Of a stretch of DNA of 37,857 nt, positions 7,669-14,711 are shown in pieces. The notes beneath the pieces were generated by a model. That model had not been told where the DNA came from, did not search any database, and was given only the letters and a program-made list of their open reading frames with translations. Position 1 is the stretch's first letter. Each line of letters begins with the position of its first letter. Origin of the DNA: Allofournierella massiliensis (GTDB taxonomy: Bacteria; Bacillota; Clostridia; Oscillospirales; Ruminococcaceae); assembly GCF_021531255.1 (NCBI RefSeq), contig NZ_JAFBIO010000019.1, positions 1 to 37,857 on the forward strand, in the 5' to 3' direction. Position numbers and translations under genes: made by a program.

Positions 7669-8231
7669 TCTATCTGCAGCTTTTCCTCAGCATGTTCCAG
7701 ATCGGGCTGTTCAGCGTGGGGGGCGGGTATGTGGCCATCCCCCTCATCCAGCACCAGGTGGTGGAACTGCACGGCTGGCTTTCGGCCACCGAATTCACCG
7801 ATATCATCACCATCGCTGAGATGACCCCCGGCCCTATTGCCATCAACTCCGCCACCTTTGTGGGGATCCGGGTCGCCGGCATTCCCGGCGCGCTGGTGGC
7901 CACTTTTGGCTGCGTGCTGCCCTCCTGCTGCATTGTATTGCTGCTGGCCCGGCTCTACTACAAATACCGCAGCCTGAACGCCATGCAGCGGATCCTCTCC
8001 GGCCTGCGCCCCGCCGTAGTGGGGATGATCGCCTCGGCCGGGCTTTCCATCCTGCTGCTGGCCCTGTTTGGGGGGCAGCTGCCCTCCTCTTTCCAGCAGG
8101 TCAACGGCCCGGCCGTACTGATTTTTGCCGCCGCCCTGCTGGGGCTGCGGCGGTTCCGGCTCAGCCCGCTCCGGGTGATGGCAGGGGCCGGGGCGGCCGG
8201 CCTGCTCCTGTACCCCCTGCTGGGGCTGTAA
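7665..8231 (+). CDS. chromate transporter (CHR domain), second subunit
   Basis: A 188-residue partner CHR protein with the same signatures (FSVGGGYVAIPLI; AEMTPGPIAINSATFVG) and several membrane segments; the C-terminus is LLYPLLGL. The ATG at 7665 is embedded in the stop region of the first subunit and preceded by AAGGAG. The two half-size proteins are homologous to one another and are expected to insert with opposite topology. No convincing terminator follows; a short C4/G4 hairpin with a T run lies near 8213-8240. Confidence 0.88.
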   Translation: MIYLQLFLSMFQIGLFSVGGGYVAIPLIQHQVVELHGWLSATEFTDIITIAEMTPGPIAINSATFVGIRVAGIPGALVATFGCVLPSCCIVLLLARLYYKYRSLNAMQRILSGLRPAVVGMIASAGLSILLLALFGGQLPSSFQQVNGPAVLIFAAALLGLRRFRLSPLRVMAGAGAAGLLLYPLLGL

Positions 8232-8247
8232 AAATTTTTTGAAAGAA

Positions 8248-8276
8248 TGAATGGATTTTCCCCTGTCGGCCGTATT
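8248..8276 (+). promoter_or_regulatory. candidate ECF-type promoter of the sigma/anti-sigma cassette
   Basis: TGAATG (8248-8253)-N17-CGTATT (8271-8276) resembles Gram-positive ECF promoters (TGAAAC-N16/17-CGTA). It lies about 40 bases before the secreted-protein start codon. If real, the ECF factor encoded downstream drives its own cassette. The region also holds GTATT-N7-AATAC (8272-8288). Confidence 0.4.
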
Positions 8277-8315
8277 GGTAGTGAATACCAAGTATCTTGA
8301 CGGGAGGAACGCATC

Positions 8316-8606
8316 ATGAAAAAGACCGCAATCATCATCCTTGCCCTGGCCCTGGTACTCTGCATCGGCGCTACCAGTGCCCTTGCCGCCGGCGGCTGGG
8401 AAGGCCGTGGGCTGTACTGCCAGACAAGCAACCCCGCCTGCCCTGCCGGTGATGGCTCCTGCCCCTATGCCGGGCAGAACTGCCCCAACGAGAACTGCCC
8501 TGCCGGGGGCTTTGCCGACCTGGACGGAGACGGGGTGTGCGACCACAACTCTGCCGCCCGCCACTGCGGCCAGGGAGGCGGCCATCACGGAGGGCACTGG
8601 AACTGA
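8316..8606 (+). CDS. small secreted Cys/His-rich protein with DxDxDG motif
   Basis: A 96-residue protein with a clear signal peptide (MKK, hydrophobic core to about residue 20, cleavage near SALA-AGG). The mature part holds seven Cys (35, 42, 49, 56, 61, 75, 84), an EF-hand-like loop FADLDGDGVCD (residues 66-76, Asp at 68/70/72/76), and a Gly/His-rich tail (GGGHHGGHWN). It is probably exported and may bind metal or Ca. The start has GGGAGGAA upstream. It is the first gene of a cassette with an ECF sigma factor (19-base gap) and its anti-sigma partner, whose tail is also Gly/Cys/His-rich. Not assigned to a named family. Confidence 0.75.
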   Translation: MKKTAIIILALALVLCIGATSALAAGGWEGRGLYCQTSNPACPAGDGSCPYAGQNCPNENCPAGGFADLDGDGVCDHNSAARHCGQGGGHHGGHWN

Positions 8607-8625
8607 TTGAAACCGGGGAAAGCCT

Positions 8626-9111
8626 ATGCGGAGTGAGGAAGAGGTAAACAGAGCGGTGGATCGCTACGCTCCTATGGTCCGCCGCCTGTGCATGGTCCAT
8701 CTGAAAAACCGAGCGGATACCGAGGACATATTTCAAACTGTCTTTTTGAAATATGCCCTTAGTTCTGTTTTGTTCCAGAGCGACGAGCACGAAAAGGCCT
8801 GGCTGATCCGGGTGACCCTGAATGCCTGCCGGGACCTGCTGGGCAGCTTTTTCCGCAGCCGCACCGTCCCCCTGGATCAGGTGCTGGAATCAGCCGCCCC
8901 CGCCGGGAGCGAGAACCGGGAGGTACTGGAGGCGGTGCTTTCCCTGCCGCCCAAATACCGGGAAGTGGTATACCTGCACTACTACGAGGACTATACCGCC
9001 CCCCAGATCAGCCGGATCCTGCACAAGAACGTGAATACCGTTTACACACTTCTGACCCGTTCCCGCCGGATGCTGCGGGAACAGCTGGGAGGTGACGACT
9101 GTGAGGGATGA
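8626..9111 (+). CDS. ECF-type RNA polymerase sigma factor
   Basis: A 161-residue group IV sigma factor. Region 2 covers about residues 10-75 (ADTEDIFQTVFLKY is the core-binding/-10 segment) and region 4 about residues 100-155 (LPPKYREVVYLHYYEDYTA, then a typical HTH TAPQISRILHKNVNTVYTLL). The length is normal for the ECF group. The gene overlaps the start of the anti-sigma gene, so the pair is translationally coupled. The upstream ribosome site is weak (GGGGAAAG), suggesting low expression. Targets are unknown; the cassette promoter at 8248 is a candidate. Confidence 0.9.
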   Translation: MRSEEEVNRAVDRYAPMVRRLCMVHLKNRADTEDIFQTVFLKYALSSVLFQSDEHEKAWLIRVTLNACRDLLGSFFRSRTVPLDQVLESAAPAGSENREVLEAVLSLPPKYREVVYLHYYEDYTAPQISRILHKNVNTVYTLLTRSRRMLREQLGGDDCEG

Positions 9112-9871
9112 GATCAAGCGAGCCTTTGGGGCTGTTCAGGCCGATGCCGCCCTGCGGGAGGGCACCAAGGAATTCCTGGCTCAAAGGCTCTACCGCCGCC
9201 CGGCCCGGCGGCTGAGGCCGGCGCCCCTGCTGGCCTGCCTGGCCCTGCTGGCAGTGGCTTTGGCGGGCGGCCGCTTCTACTACACCCCCCGGCTCACCGT
9301 AAGCATTGACGTGAACCCTTCCCTGGAACTGGGGATCAACGGGCTGAACCGGGTGATCTCGGTGGAAGGTTTCAACAGCGACGGTGAGGCCTGGGCCGAA
9401 ACCCTGGATCTGAAATACAAAGATTCCACCGCCGCCCTGGAAGAGATCCTTGCCAGCGATGAGCTGGCAGAGTATCTCTCTGCCGACGAGCTGGTCTCCA
9501 TCGCGGTGGTAAGCGGCGGGGAAGAGGCGGGGGAAAAACTGCTGGCTTTCCTGGAAGAAGAAACTGCCGGCCAGGAAAACATTTACTGCTGCTCGGCCAG
9601 CTACCAGGAGGTAGGCCCCGCCCATGAGCTGGGGCTTTCCTACGGAAAGTACCGGGCCTGCCTGGCCCTGCAGAGCCTGGACCCGGAACTGGATCTGAAT
9701 GAAATCTGCCACATGACCATGCGCCAGATCCAGGACATGACCGAGGCCTGTCAGGAGGAAAACGGCAGTCAGGGCAGCGATTCCTCTCCCGGCTGGGGCT
9801 CCGCTGGGGAGGGCTGCGGAACCGAAGGTCAGGGGCATTCCGGCGGCCAGGGGTGCCGGCACCATGGCTGA
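9101..9871 (+). CDS. RsgI-like transmembrane anti-sigma factor with Gly/Cys/His-rich tail
   Basis: A 256-residue single-pass membrane protein: cytoplasmic N-terminus (1-40) expected to bind the sigma factor, one membrane helix (about 41-59), then an extracellular RsgI middle-domain-like segment beginning LTVSIDVNPSLELGINGLNR, the hallmark of RsgI proteins. A second conserved patch (LSYGKYRACLALQSLDPEL) precedes a C-terminal tail rich in Ser, Gly, Cys and His, ending CRHHG. GTG at 9101 is chosen because GGGAGG lies 9 bases upstream; a GTG at 9092 has no spacing. It overlaps the sigma gene by 11 bases. RsgI proteins normally sense extracellular ligands through C-terminal domains; here the tail suggests metal or redox sensing (inference). 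Confidence 0.82.
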   Translation: MRDEIKRAFGAVQADAALREGTKEFLAQRLYRRPARRLRPAPLLACLALLAVALAGGRFYYTPRLTVSIDVNPSLELGINGLNRVISVEGFNSDGEAWAETLDLKYKDSTAALEEILASDELAEYLSADELVSIAVVSGGEEAGEKLLAFLEEETAGQENIYCCSASYQEVGPAHELGLSYGKYRACLALQSLDPELDLNEICHMTMRQIQDMTEACQEENGSQGSDSSPGWGSAGEGCGTEGQGHSGGQGCRHHG

Positions 9872-9881
9872 GAGTAAAGAA

Positions 9882-9918
9882 AAAAGCGCAAAGGCGGCTC
9901 GCCTTTGCGCTTTTATTT
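9882..9918. terminator. bidirectional intrinsic terminator
   Basis: Perfect 15-bp stem (9882-9896 with 9900-9914), 3-base loop GCT, A run on the left and T run on the right. It separates the converging anti-sigma gene and the DMT transporter gene and can serve both. Confidence 0.9.
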
Positions 9919-9924
9919 TTTCTT

Positions 9925-10821
9925 TCAGCCTTCTTCCTCCGGCATGGGGGCAGCGTTTTTGAAGAAGAGCATCTGGTTATTGTACAGGAACATGATCCCC
10001 GACATCCCAAAGATAACCAGATAGCCCAGCACGCTGTAGCCGTCGGGCAGCTGATCAAAGAGCCAGAAGCCCAGCAGGGCGGAAAATACCACCTGGGCAT
10101 ATTCATAGATGCTGATCTCCCGGCTGGGGGCACAGGCATAGGCCTTGGTGAGCCCGAACTGGCCGATCCCGGCGAACACGCCCACGCCGCACAGGCATAC
10201 CCACTGATAGGCGCTCATGGGGGTGTAATCCCATATAAAGAAAGGCAGCACAATGAGGGTGGAAAGCAGGGAGAAATAAAAGACCGTGCACATTTCCGGT
10301 GAGCCCTTTTTGGAGGTCAGCCGAAGTTCCGTGGCTGCCACACCTGCTATCAAACCGCCCAGCGCGCCGATCAGGGAGGGCACCAGGTTCATATTGGCAA
10401 AGCTGGGCTTTATGATCAGCAGGCTGCCCAGGAAGGCGCCCACCATGGTGAGCCCGTGGAGAGGGCGGATGCTCTCTTTCAAAAGGAACACCGAGAAGAG
10501 CAGGGCAAAGAAGGGGGAAAGCCGGTTGAGCATGTTGGCGTCCGCCAGGGTGAGCCGATCCACCGCGTAGAAATTGCAGAAGATACCGATGGTGCCATAG
10601 ATGCTGCGGGCCAGCAGGCTGGGCCGGGCCGCCTTGGGCACCGAAAACCCGATGTGCTTGCTCAGGATGATGAAGGTGGCCACCAGCAGCGCCCCGGAAT
10701 TGCGGAAAAAGCATTTCTGCATGGAGGGCAGGTCCCCCGCCAGCTGCACACAGGCATTCATGCAGCCGAATCCCACGCAGGAGAGCAGATTAAACAAAAT
10801 CCCCTTTTGCTTGTTGGTCAT
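9925..10821 (-). CDS. DMT family transporter (two EamA domains)
   Basis: A 298-residue integral membrane protein with ten hydrophobic segments arranged as two EamA repeats (drug/metabolite transporter superfamily). The first begins KGILFNLLSCVGFGCMNACV and the repeat junction is near residue 145-150. These proteins export or import metabolites such as amino acids; the substrate cannot be read from sequence. ATG at 10821 is preferred over in-frame starts upstream because GAAGGGAAG lies 8 bases before it and the upstream extension is basic, unstructured and crosses the promoter. It is monocistronic, with an elaborate upstream region (10886-10950). Confidence 0.85.
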   Translation of the reverse strand: MTNKQKGILFNLLSCVGFGCMNACVQLAGDLPSMQKCFFRNSGALLVATFIILSKHIGFSVPKAARPSLLARSIYGTIGIFCNFYAVDRLTLADANMLNRLSPFFALLFSVFLLKESIRPLHGLTMVGAFLGSLLIIKPSFANMNLVPSLIGALGGLIAGVAATELRLTSKKGSPEMCTVFYFSLLSTLIVLPFFIWDYTPMSAYQWVCLCGVGVFAGIGQFGLTKAYACAPSREISIYEYAQVVFSALLGFWLFDQLPDGYSVLGYLVIFGMSGIMFLYNNQMLFFKNAAPMPEEEG

Positions 10822-10885
10822 TTTGGCGCTTCCCTTCTTTTTCCAGGCCCAACGGGGCTTTTTTCTTATCCCGCCGTTTTGTTTC

Positions 10886-10950
10886 AGTATACGCCTCCCT
10901 TTGATTTGCGTAAAGGGAGTTTTTTTCACCCCCATGTGAGGAATCCTCAC
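10886..10950 (-). promoter_or_regulatory. DMT transporter promoter with two inverted repeats
   Basis: On the minus strand TTTACG (10914-10909)-N17-TATACT (10891-10886). The inverted repeat CTCCCTTT-N9-AAAGGGAG (10895-10902/10912-10919) spans the core promoter. The perfect palindrome GTGAGGA-A-TCCTCAC (10936-10950) lies directly upstream of the -35. The first repeat followed by T7 also resembles a plus-strand terminator, but no plus-strand gene precedes it, so an operator role is more likely. Confidence 0.55.
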
Positions 10951-10958
10951 CCTTCACG

Positions 10959-11000
10959 CAAAAACAGGCCGGGAAGAAGAATTTCTCCTTCCCGGCCTGT
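10959..11000 (-). terminator. intrinsic terminator of the pdxY-trmL-degV operon
   Basis: 13-bp perfect stem (10964-10976 with 10988-11000), 11-base loop, followed on the minus strand by TTTTTG. It begins 21 bases after the degV stop codon. Confidence 0.85.
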
Positions 11001-11021
11001 TATCTGACCGCAAAAACGGCC

Positions 11022-11909
11022 TCAGCCCTTGACCCCGCCCCGGGGCTTGCCCTGGTAGGCAATGGCCAGGGCGTCCGGGCCGGTATTGGCGCTCACCGCA
11101 CCGCCCAGCTTGAAAATATTCACCGGCGGATGCCCGAACTCCTTTTTGCAGAGCTTTTCCAGCTCCTTGAGTTTTTCCGGGTTATCGGTGTAGGCCAGCT
11201 GGTATTCGGTATCGGCCAGGCTTTCCACCCGGCTCTTCACATACTTGATCATGGCAGGGGCCACAGCCGCGTCTCCCCGCACCTTGGCTTCCACCCGGGT
11301 CTTGCCGTCGATCAGGCTGATGATGGGGCGCAGCCCCAGCAGTTCGCCCGCAAAGGCGGCGGCCGCGCTGATCCGGCCGCTCTTCTTCATCTGCCGCAGG
11401 GTGAAAGCCGCCAGGCAGATCTCCTCCCGGTCCATCTGGTCTTCCAGCTGGCGCACCACATAGTCCACCTCGGCCCCGTTGCGGATGCGGCGGGCCGCCT
11501 CGCACAGATACCAGCCAAAGGCCATGCTGTAGGTACGGCCATCCACCAAACGGATCTTAAAGTCGTGGCCGGGCCGCTCCTCGTCCAGCTGGGCCATGGC
11601 CAGCAGGGCGTTGTCGTAAGTGCTGCTGCCGCCCCGGTTCAGGGTCATCAGCAGCAGGTCGGTATATCCCTCATCGATATACTGGCAGAACCGCTCAAAA
11701 AACTGCAGGCTGGTGATGGCGGCCGTTCTGGGCACACCCTGGGCCTGACGCATCATGTCATAGAATTCATCCTGGGTAAAATCCTGCCGTTCAATATAGG
11801 TCTTCCCATCCAGGGTGATGGGGAAACCGAACACGTCAATCCCGTACCGTTCCGCCAACTCCTGGGGAATATCACAGGAGGAATCGGTCAAAATGGCAAT
11901 CTTACTCAT
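11022..11909 (-). CDS. DegV family fatty-acid-binding protein
   Basis: A 295-residue DegV (FakB-like) protein. The opening IAILTDSSCDIP is the family signature; PRTAAITSLQFFERF and the GGSSTYDNALLA segment supply the fatty-acid pocket residues. FakB proteins present fatty acids to the kinase FakA for phospholipid synthesis; no fakA lies in this window. The ATG at 11909 is chosen from GAGGGAG about 8 bases upstream; an in-frame ATG at 11936 would lie inside trmL without a ribosome site. It overlaps trmL by 8 bases, so translation is coupled. Last gene of a three-gene operon. Confidence 0.88.
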   Translation of the reverse strand: MSKIAILTDSSCDIPQELAERYGIDVFGFPITLDGKTYIERQDFTQDEFYDMMRQAQGVPRTAAITSLQFFERFCQYIDEGYTDLLLMTLNRGGSSTYDNALLAMAQLDEERPGHDFKIRLVDGRTYSMAFGWYLCEAARRIRNGAEVDYVVRQLEDQMDREEICLAAFTLRQMKKSGRISAAAAFAGELLGLRPIISLIDGKTRVEAKVRGDAAVAPAMIKYVKSRVESLADTEYQLAYTDNPEKLKELEKLCKKEFGHPPVNIFKLGGAVSANTGPDALAIAYQGKPRGGVKG

Positions 11910-12420
11910 GCTCTGCTCCCTCGTCCTTCCATTCATACTCGCGCAGGCGGCCCTTGTTTTCCAGTTCCGGGAAATCCCACTGGCGCAGGGCTTCGTACAC
12001 CCCCACCGCCACGCTGTTGGATAAGTTCAGGCTGCGGGCCTGCCCCCGCATGGGCAGGCGTACGCAGCAATCCTGGTTGCGCACCAGCAGGCTCTCCGGC
12101 AGCCCCCGATCCTCCCGGCCAAAGACCAGATAGGCCCCGTCCGGGTAGGCCAGGTCGGTATATTTCCGGGGCGCCTTGGTGGAAAAATAGTAAAAAGGCC
12201 CGCTGTTTTTCGCAAAGAAATCTTCCAGGTTCTCATAATATGTTATATCAAGCAAATGCCAATAGTCAAGGCCCGCCCGCTTGAGCTTTTTGTCGTCGAT
12301 GGCAAAACCCATGGGCCCCACCAGGTGAAGGCGCGCCCCGGTGGCAGCACAGGTGCGGGCCACGTTGCCGGTATTCTGGGGGATGCGAGGCTCCACCATT
12401 ACAATATTCAATACGGCCAT
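11902..12420 (-). CDS. trmL: tRNA (cytidine(34)-2'-O)-methyltransferase
   Basis: A 172-residue SpoU/TrmH-type SAM-dependent methyltransferase that modifies the wobble base of tRNA-Leu. All three knot motifs are present: NTGNVARTCAATGARLHLVG, FGREDRGLP and RSLNLSNSVAVGVYEAL. The minimal length without an RNA-binding extension is typical of TrmL. The ATG at 12420 has AAGGAG 6 bases upstream. It sits 10 bases after pdxY and overlaps degV, so it is the middle gene of the operon. Confidence 0.92.
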   Translation of the reverse strand: MAVLNIVMVEPRIPQNTGNVARTCAATGARLHLVGPMGFAIDDKKLKRAGLDYWHLLDITYYENLEDFFAKNSGPFYYFSTKAPRKYTDLAYPDGAYLVFGREDRGLPESLLVRNQDCCVRLPMRGQARSLNLSNSVAVGVYEALRQWDFPELENKGRLREYEWKDEGAEHE

Positions 12421-12430
12421 CTTTTTCTCC

Positions 12431-13264
12431 TTATTCTTCTCTGCCCGGGGCCAGCAGCCCCAGCCGAGGCTCCAGCCATACTCCCAGCCGGGTATCGGCG
12501 GTTTCGGGGGTTGCGGCAATGCAATCGGCCACAAAGCCTGCAGCCAGCTCGGCCGCTTCTTCCAGGCTGCCCCCCCGCAGCAGCTGCCCTACCAGCACAG
12601 CGGCAAAAAGATCCCCGGTGCCGGGATAGCTGGTGCCCAGCCGGGTGCGCTTTACCAAAAAGCCCGGCTGGCCCCGCCGGGCCCCCGCATTGGCCAGATC
12701 CTGCCCCATGGGCAGGCCGGTCACCACCACCTGGCCATACCGGCCGGCCAGCTCCTCGGCCAGTTCCAGCGCCTCTTCCCTCTCCAGCTTCCGGGGCATG
12801 GGCCGGCCCAGCAGGTAGCAGGCCTCGGTCAGGTTGGGGGTGATCAGATCGGCCAGGGCGCAGATCTGCCCCATCCCCCGGCAGAGGGATTCACTCAGCC
12901 CGCTGTAGATCTTTCCCCCGTCCCCCATCACCGGGTCGGTGACCTTGAGGGCATCCGGCCAGAGCTCAAAGGCACGGCGCACCAGAGCCAGCTGCTCCTC
13001 GTCGGAAAGATAGCCGGTATAAATGCAGTCGATTTTCAGCCCCAGGGCATGGTAGTGTTCCAGGGCCCGGGGGGTATATCCGTCGGTATTCAGCACTGCC
13101 GGGCTCCCCAGCCCGCCGGTATGGGTGGAAAGCAGAGCCGTGGGCAGCGGCAGGGGCTGGTGCCCCATCACCGCCAGGGCCGGCAGGATGGCGCAGAGGC
13201 TGGAGCGCCCCACGCCGGCCAGGTCGTGGATGCACAGGATCCGTTTGGGTTGCTGGTTGGTCAT
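12431..13264 (-). CDS. pdxY: pyridoxal/pyridoxamine kinase
   Basis: A 277-residue ribokinase-family enzyme that phosphorylates pyridoxal or pyridoxamine in B6 salvage. The start (RILCIHDLAGVGRSSL), the DPVMGDGGKIYS segment and the anion-hole motif GTGDLFAAVLVG near the C-terminus are typical of PdxY/PdxK. The ATG at 13264 has GGAAAGGAAG upstream. It is the first gene of a probable operon with trmL and degV. A ThiD-like hydroxymethylpyrimidine kinase is the main alternative, but the N-terminus fits the PdxY group better. Confidence 0.87.
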   Translation of the reverse strand: MTNQQPKRILCIHDLAGVGRSSLCAILPALAVMGHQPLPLPTALLSTHTGGLGSPAVLNTDGYTPRALEHYHALGLKIDCIYTGYLSDEEQLALVRRAFELWPDALKVTDPVMGDGGKIYSGLSESLCRGMGQICALADLITPNLTEACYLLGRPMPRKLEREEALELAEELAGRYGQVVVTGLPMGQDLANAGARRGQPGFLVKRTRLGTSYPGTGDLFAAVLVGQLLRGGSLEEAAELAAGFVADCIAATPETADTRLGVWLEPRLGLLAPGREE

Positions 13265-13294
13265 GGCAGGTCTTCCTTTCCAAATACGCTAACC

Positions 13295-13323
13295 ATTGTA
13301 CCACAACCCGGCCCGGGGTACAA
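13295..13323 (-). promoter_or_regulatory. promoter of pdxY-trmL-degV
   Basis: On the minus strand TTGTAC (13323-13318)-N17-TACAAT (13300-13295) with an extended TGG before the -10. The -35 and -10 are reverse complements of each other (TTGTACC/GGTACAA), making an inverted repeat. A very similar promoter is found at 18130-18159. Confidence 0.65.
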
Positions 13324-13432
13324 AGGTGAATAACCGTCTTTTTCCGGGGAATGCTACCGGAAAGGGAGCAAGCCGGCCCGGGGCCGGCCTCCCCTGAACG
13401 CTACGGAACAAAAACCAAGGAGGAAACCATCC

Positions 13433-13618
13433 ATGCGCAAGGAAAGCACGATGACCATGGCCGCCACCGGTCTGGCCCTGGGGGCCGCCGCGGGAATGCT
13501 GGGGCTGTGGGCCACCCACCAGAACACCCATCAGATGAAGAAGGTGGCCAAAAAAGCCGCCCATGCCGCCGAGCACGCGGTGATGGGCCTGGATAAGCTG
13601 GCCCGGGAATACCGCTGA
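13433..13618 (+). CDS. small membrane-anchored protein, 61 residues
   Basis: A short protein with one hydrophobic helix (about residues 8-27, Ala/Gly/Leu-rich) followed by a basic amphipathic helix rich in Lys, Ala and His (MKKVAKKAAHAAEHAV). It resembles small YtxH-like envelope proteins in layout, but no family can be assigned. The start is well supported by AAGGAGG 7-8 bases upstream and the gene is followed at once by a terminator. It diverges from pdxY. Confidence 0.7.
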   Translation: MRKESTMTMAATGLALGAAAGMLGLWATHQNTHQMKKVAKKAAHAAEHAVMGLDKLAREYR

Positions 13619-13633
13619 AGCACCCAAACAAAA

Positions 13634-13665
13634 ACAGCGAAGGCAATGCCTTCGCTGTCTTTTTG
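13634..13665. terminator. bidirectional intrinsic terminator
   Basis: 11-bp perfect stem ACAGCGAAGGC/GCCTTCGCTGT (13634-13644/13648-13658), loop AAT, T run to the right and A run to the left. It serves the small protein gene and the converging L,D-transpeptidase gene. Confidence 0.88.
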
Positions 13666-13668
13666 CTT

Positions 13669-14532
13669 TCAGGCCGAAGCCAGCCAGGGATTGGCCGGGT
13701 CGGGATCGGTGGGGTCCCACCCTGCGTTGGGGCTTTCCAGATCCATAGGTTCAAATTCCGGGGTGCCCAGCGGGTCGTTGGAGGCGTCCCCGTCAAAGAT
13801 GACCACCGGGGTGCCGCTGGGGCACTCGTCATAGATCCACTTGCAGTCCACCACTTTCAGACGGATGCAGCCCAGGCTGGCCGGGGTGCCAAGCTTGTTG
13901 TACTCTTCGCTTTCCAGCTGGGATTTATCCTCGGCATAGTAGGGCACCGAGTGGAACAGGATGTCGCTGGTGATGCGGGTGGCATACTGGCCGTACACCC
14001 CACCCACCAGGGCCCGCCAGGTGTACTGATCGCTGGTGTGAAAGCTGCCCTCCGGGGTATCATCGCCGGTGGAGCAGATCATGGCCTTGAGAGGCTGGGT
14101 ATAATTGCCCTCCTCATCCTTTTCATAGACCGTGACGGTCTGGGTGACGCGGTTCACCGCCACCAGATAGGGGAATCCTTCCTCGCCGGTGGTATCCCAG
14201 GGAGGCACAAAGGCAGCCGGTTCCTGCTGGGTGGGCTCGCTGGCCGGTTCACTGGCCGGCTGGCTGGCCGGCGGCGAGGAAACAGCCGACGAGGCACTGC
14301 TTTGGGAAGAGGAAGCGCCCTCCTCCCCTTTATCCTTGAGAGTCAGATGTACCGCCGCAAAGATCAGCCCCGCCAGGATGACCAGCAGCACCCCAAAAAG
14401 GATGCGGTTGCGGCGGATCTGTTTGCGGCGCATTTCCCGGCGGGCATAGGCCGCCGCGCTGTGACGGCGGACGGCAGGGCCGCTGTCCGTCCGCTTGCGG
14501 GGGTACGGCTTGCCCGGTTCATAATGTTTCAT
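13669..14532 (-). CDS. membrane-anchored L,D-transpeptidase (YkuD/ErfK domain)
   Basis: A 287-residue cell-wall enzyme: basic cytoplasmic N-terminus (1-42), one membrane helix (43-65), Ser/Pro/Glu-rich linker (70-108), then a YkuD catalytic domain. The catalytic His194 (ILFHSVPYY) and Cys222 (SLGCIRL) are both present. Such enzymes form 3-3 peptidoglycan cross-links or attach proteins to wall peptides. The start at 14532 has AAGGAG upstream. The linker repeats ASEPASEP resemble wall-spanning spacers. Monocistronic. Confidence 0.9.
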   Translation of the reverse strand: MKHYEPGKPYPRKRTDSGPAVRRHSAAAYARREMRRKQIRRNRILFGVLLVILAGLIFAAVHLTLKDKGEEGASSSQSSASSAVSSPPASQPASEPASEPTQQEPAAFVPPWDTTGEEGFPYLVAVNRVTQTVTVYEKDEEGNYTQPLKAMICSTGDDTPEGSFHTSDQYTWRALVGGVYGQYATRITSDILFHSVPYYAEDKSQLESEEYNKLGTPASLGCIRLKVVDCKWIYDECPSGTPVVIFDGDASNDPLGTPEFEPMDLESPNAGWDPTDPDPANPWLASA

Positions 14533-14711
14533 GGGTTCTCCTTCTCTTCTTTTTTCATTTTCAGGGCTTCCTTCCCTGTTTTACCACGTTTCATAAAGAT
14601 CATCAATGAAAAAAGCAAAAGAGAATTGGATTTTCGAATCTTCCCGGCTCCTGCCGGCCCGCTTTCCGGGCCGCTTTTTCCCTTTCTCTCCGGGGAAAAT
14701 TTCTTGTTTTC

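Noticed and set aside
14655-14678. GC hairpin followed by T5 on the plus strand between the transpeptidase and serA genes
   Set aside because: No plus-strand gene precedes it, and on the minus strand (serA end) there is no T run; only a 7-bp stem. Not reported as a terminator.
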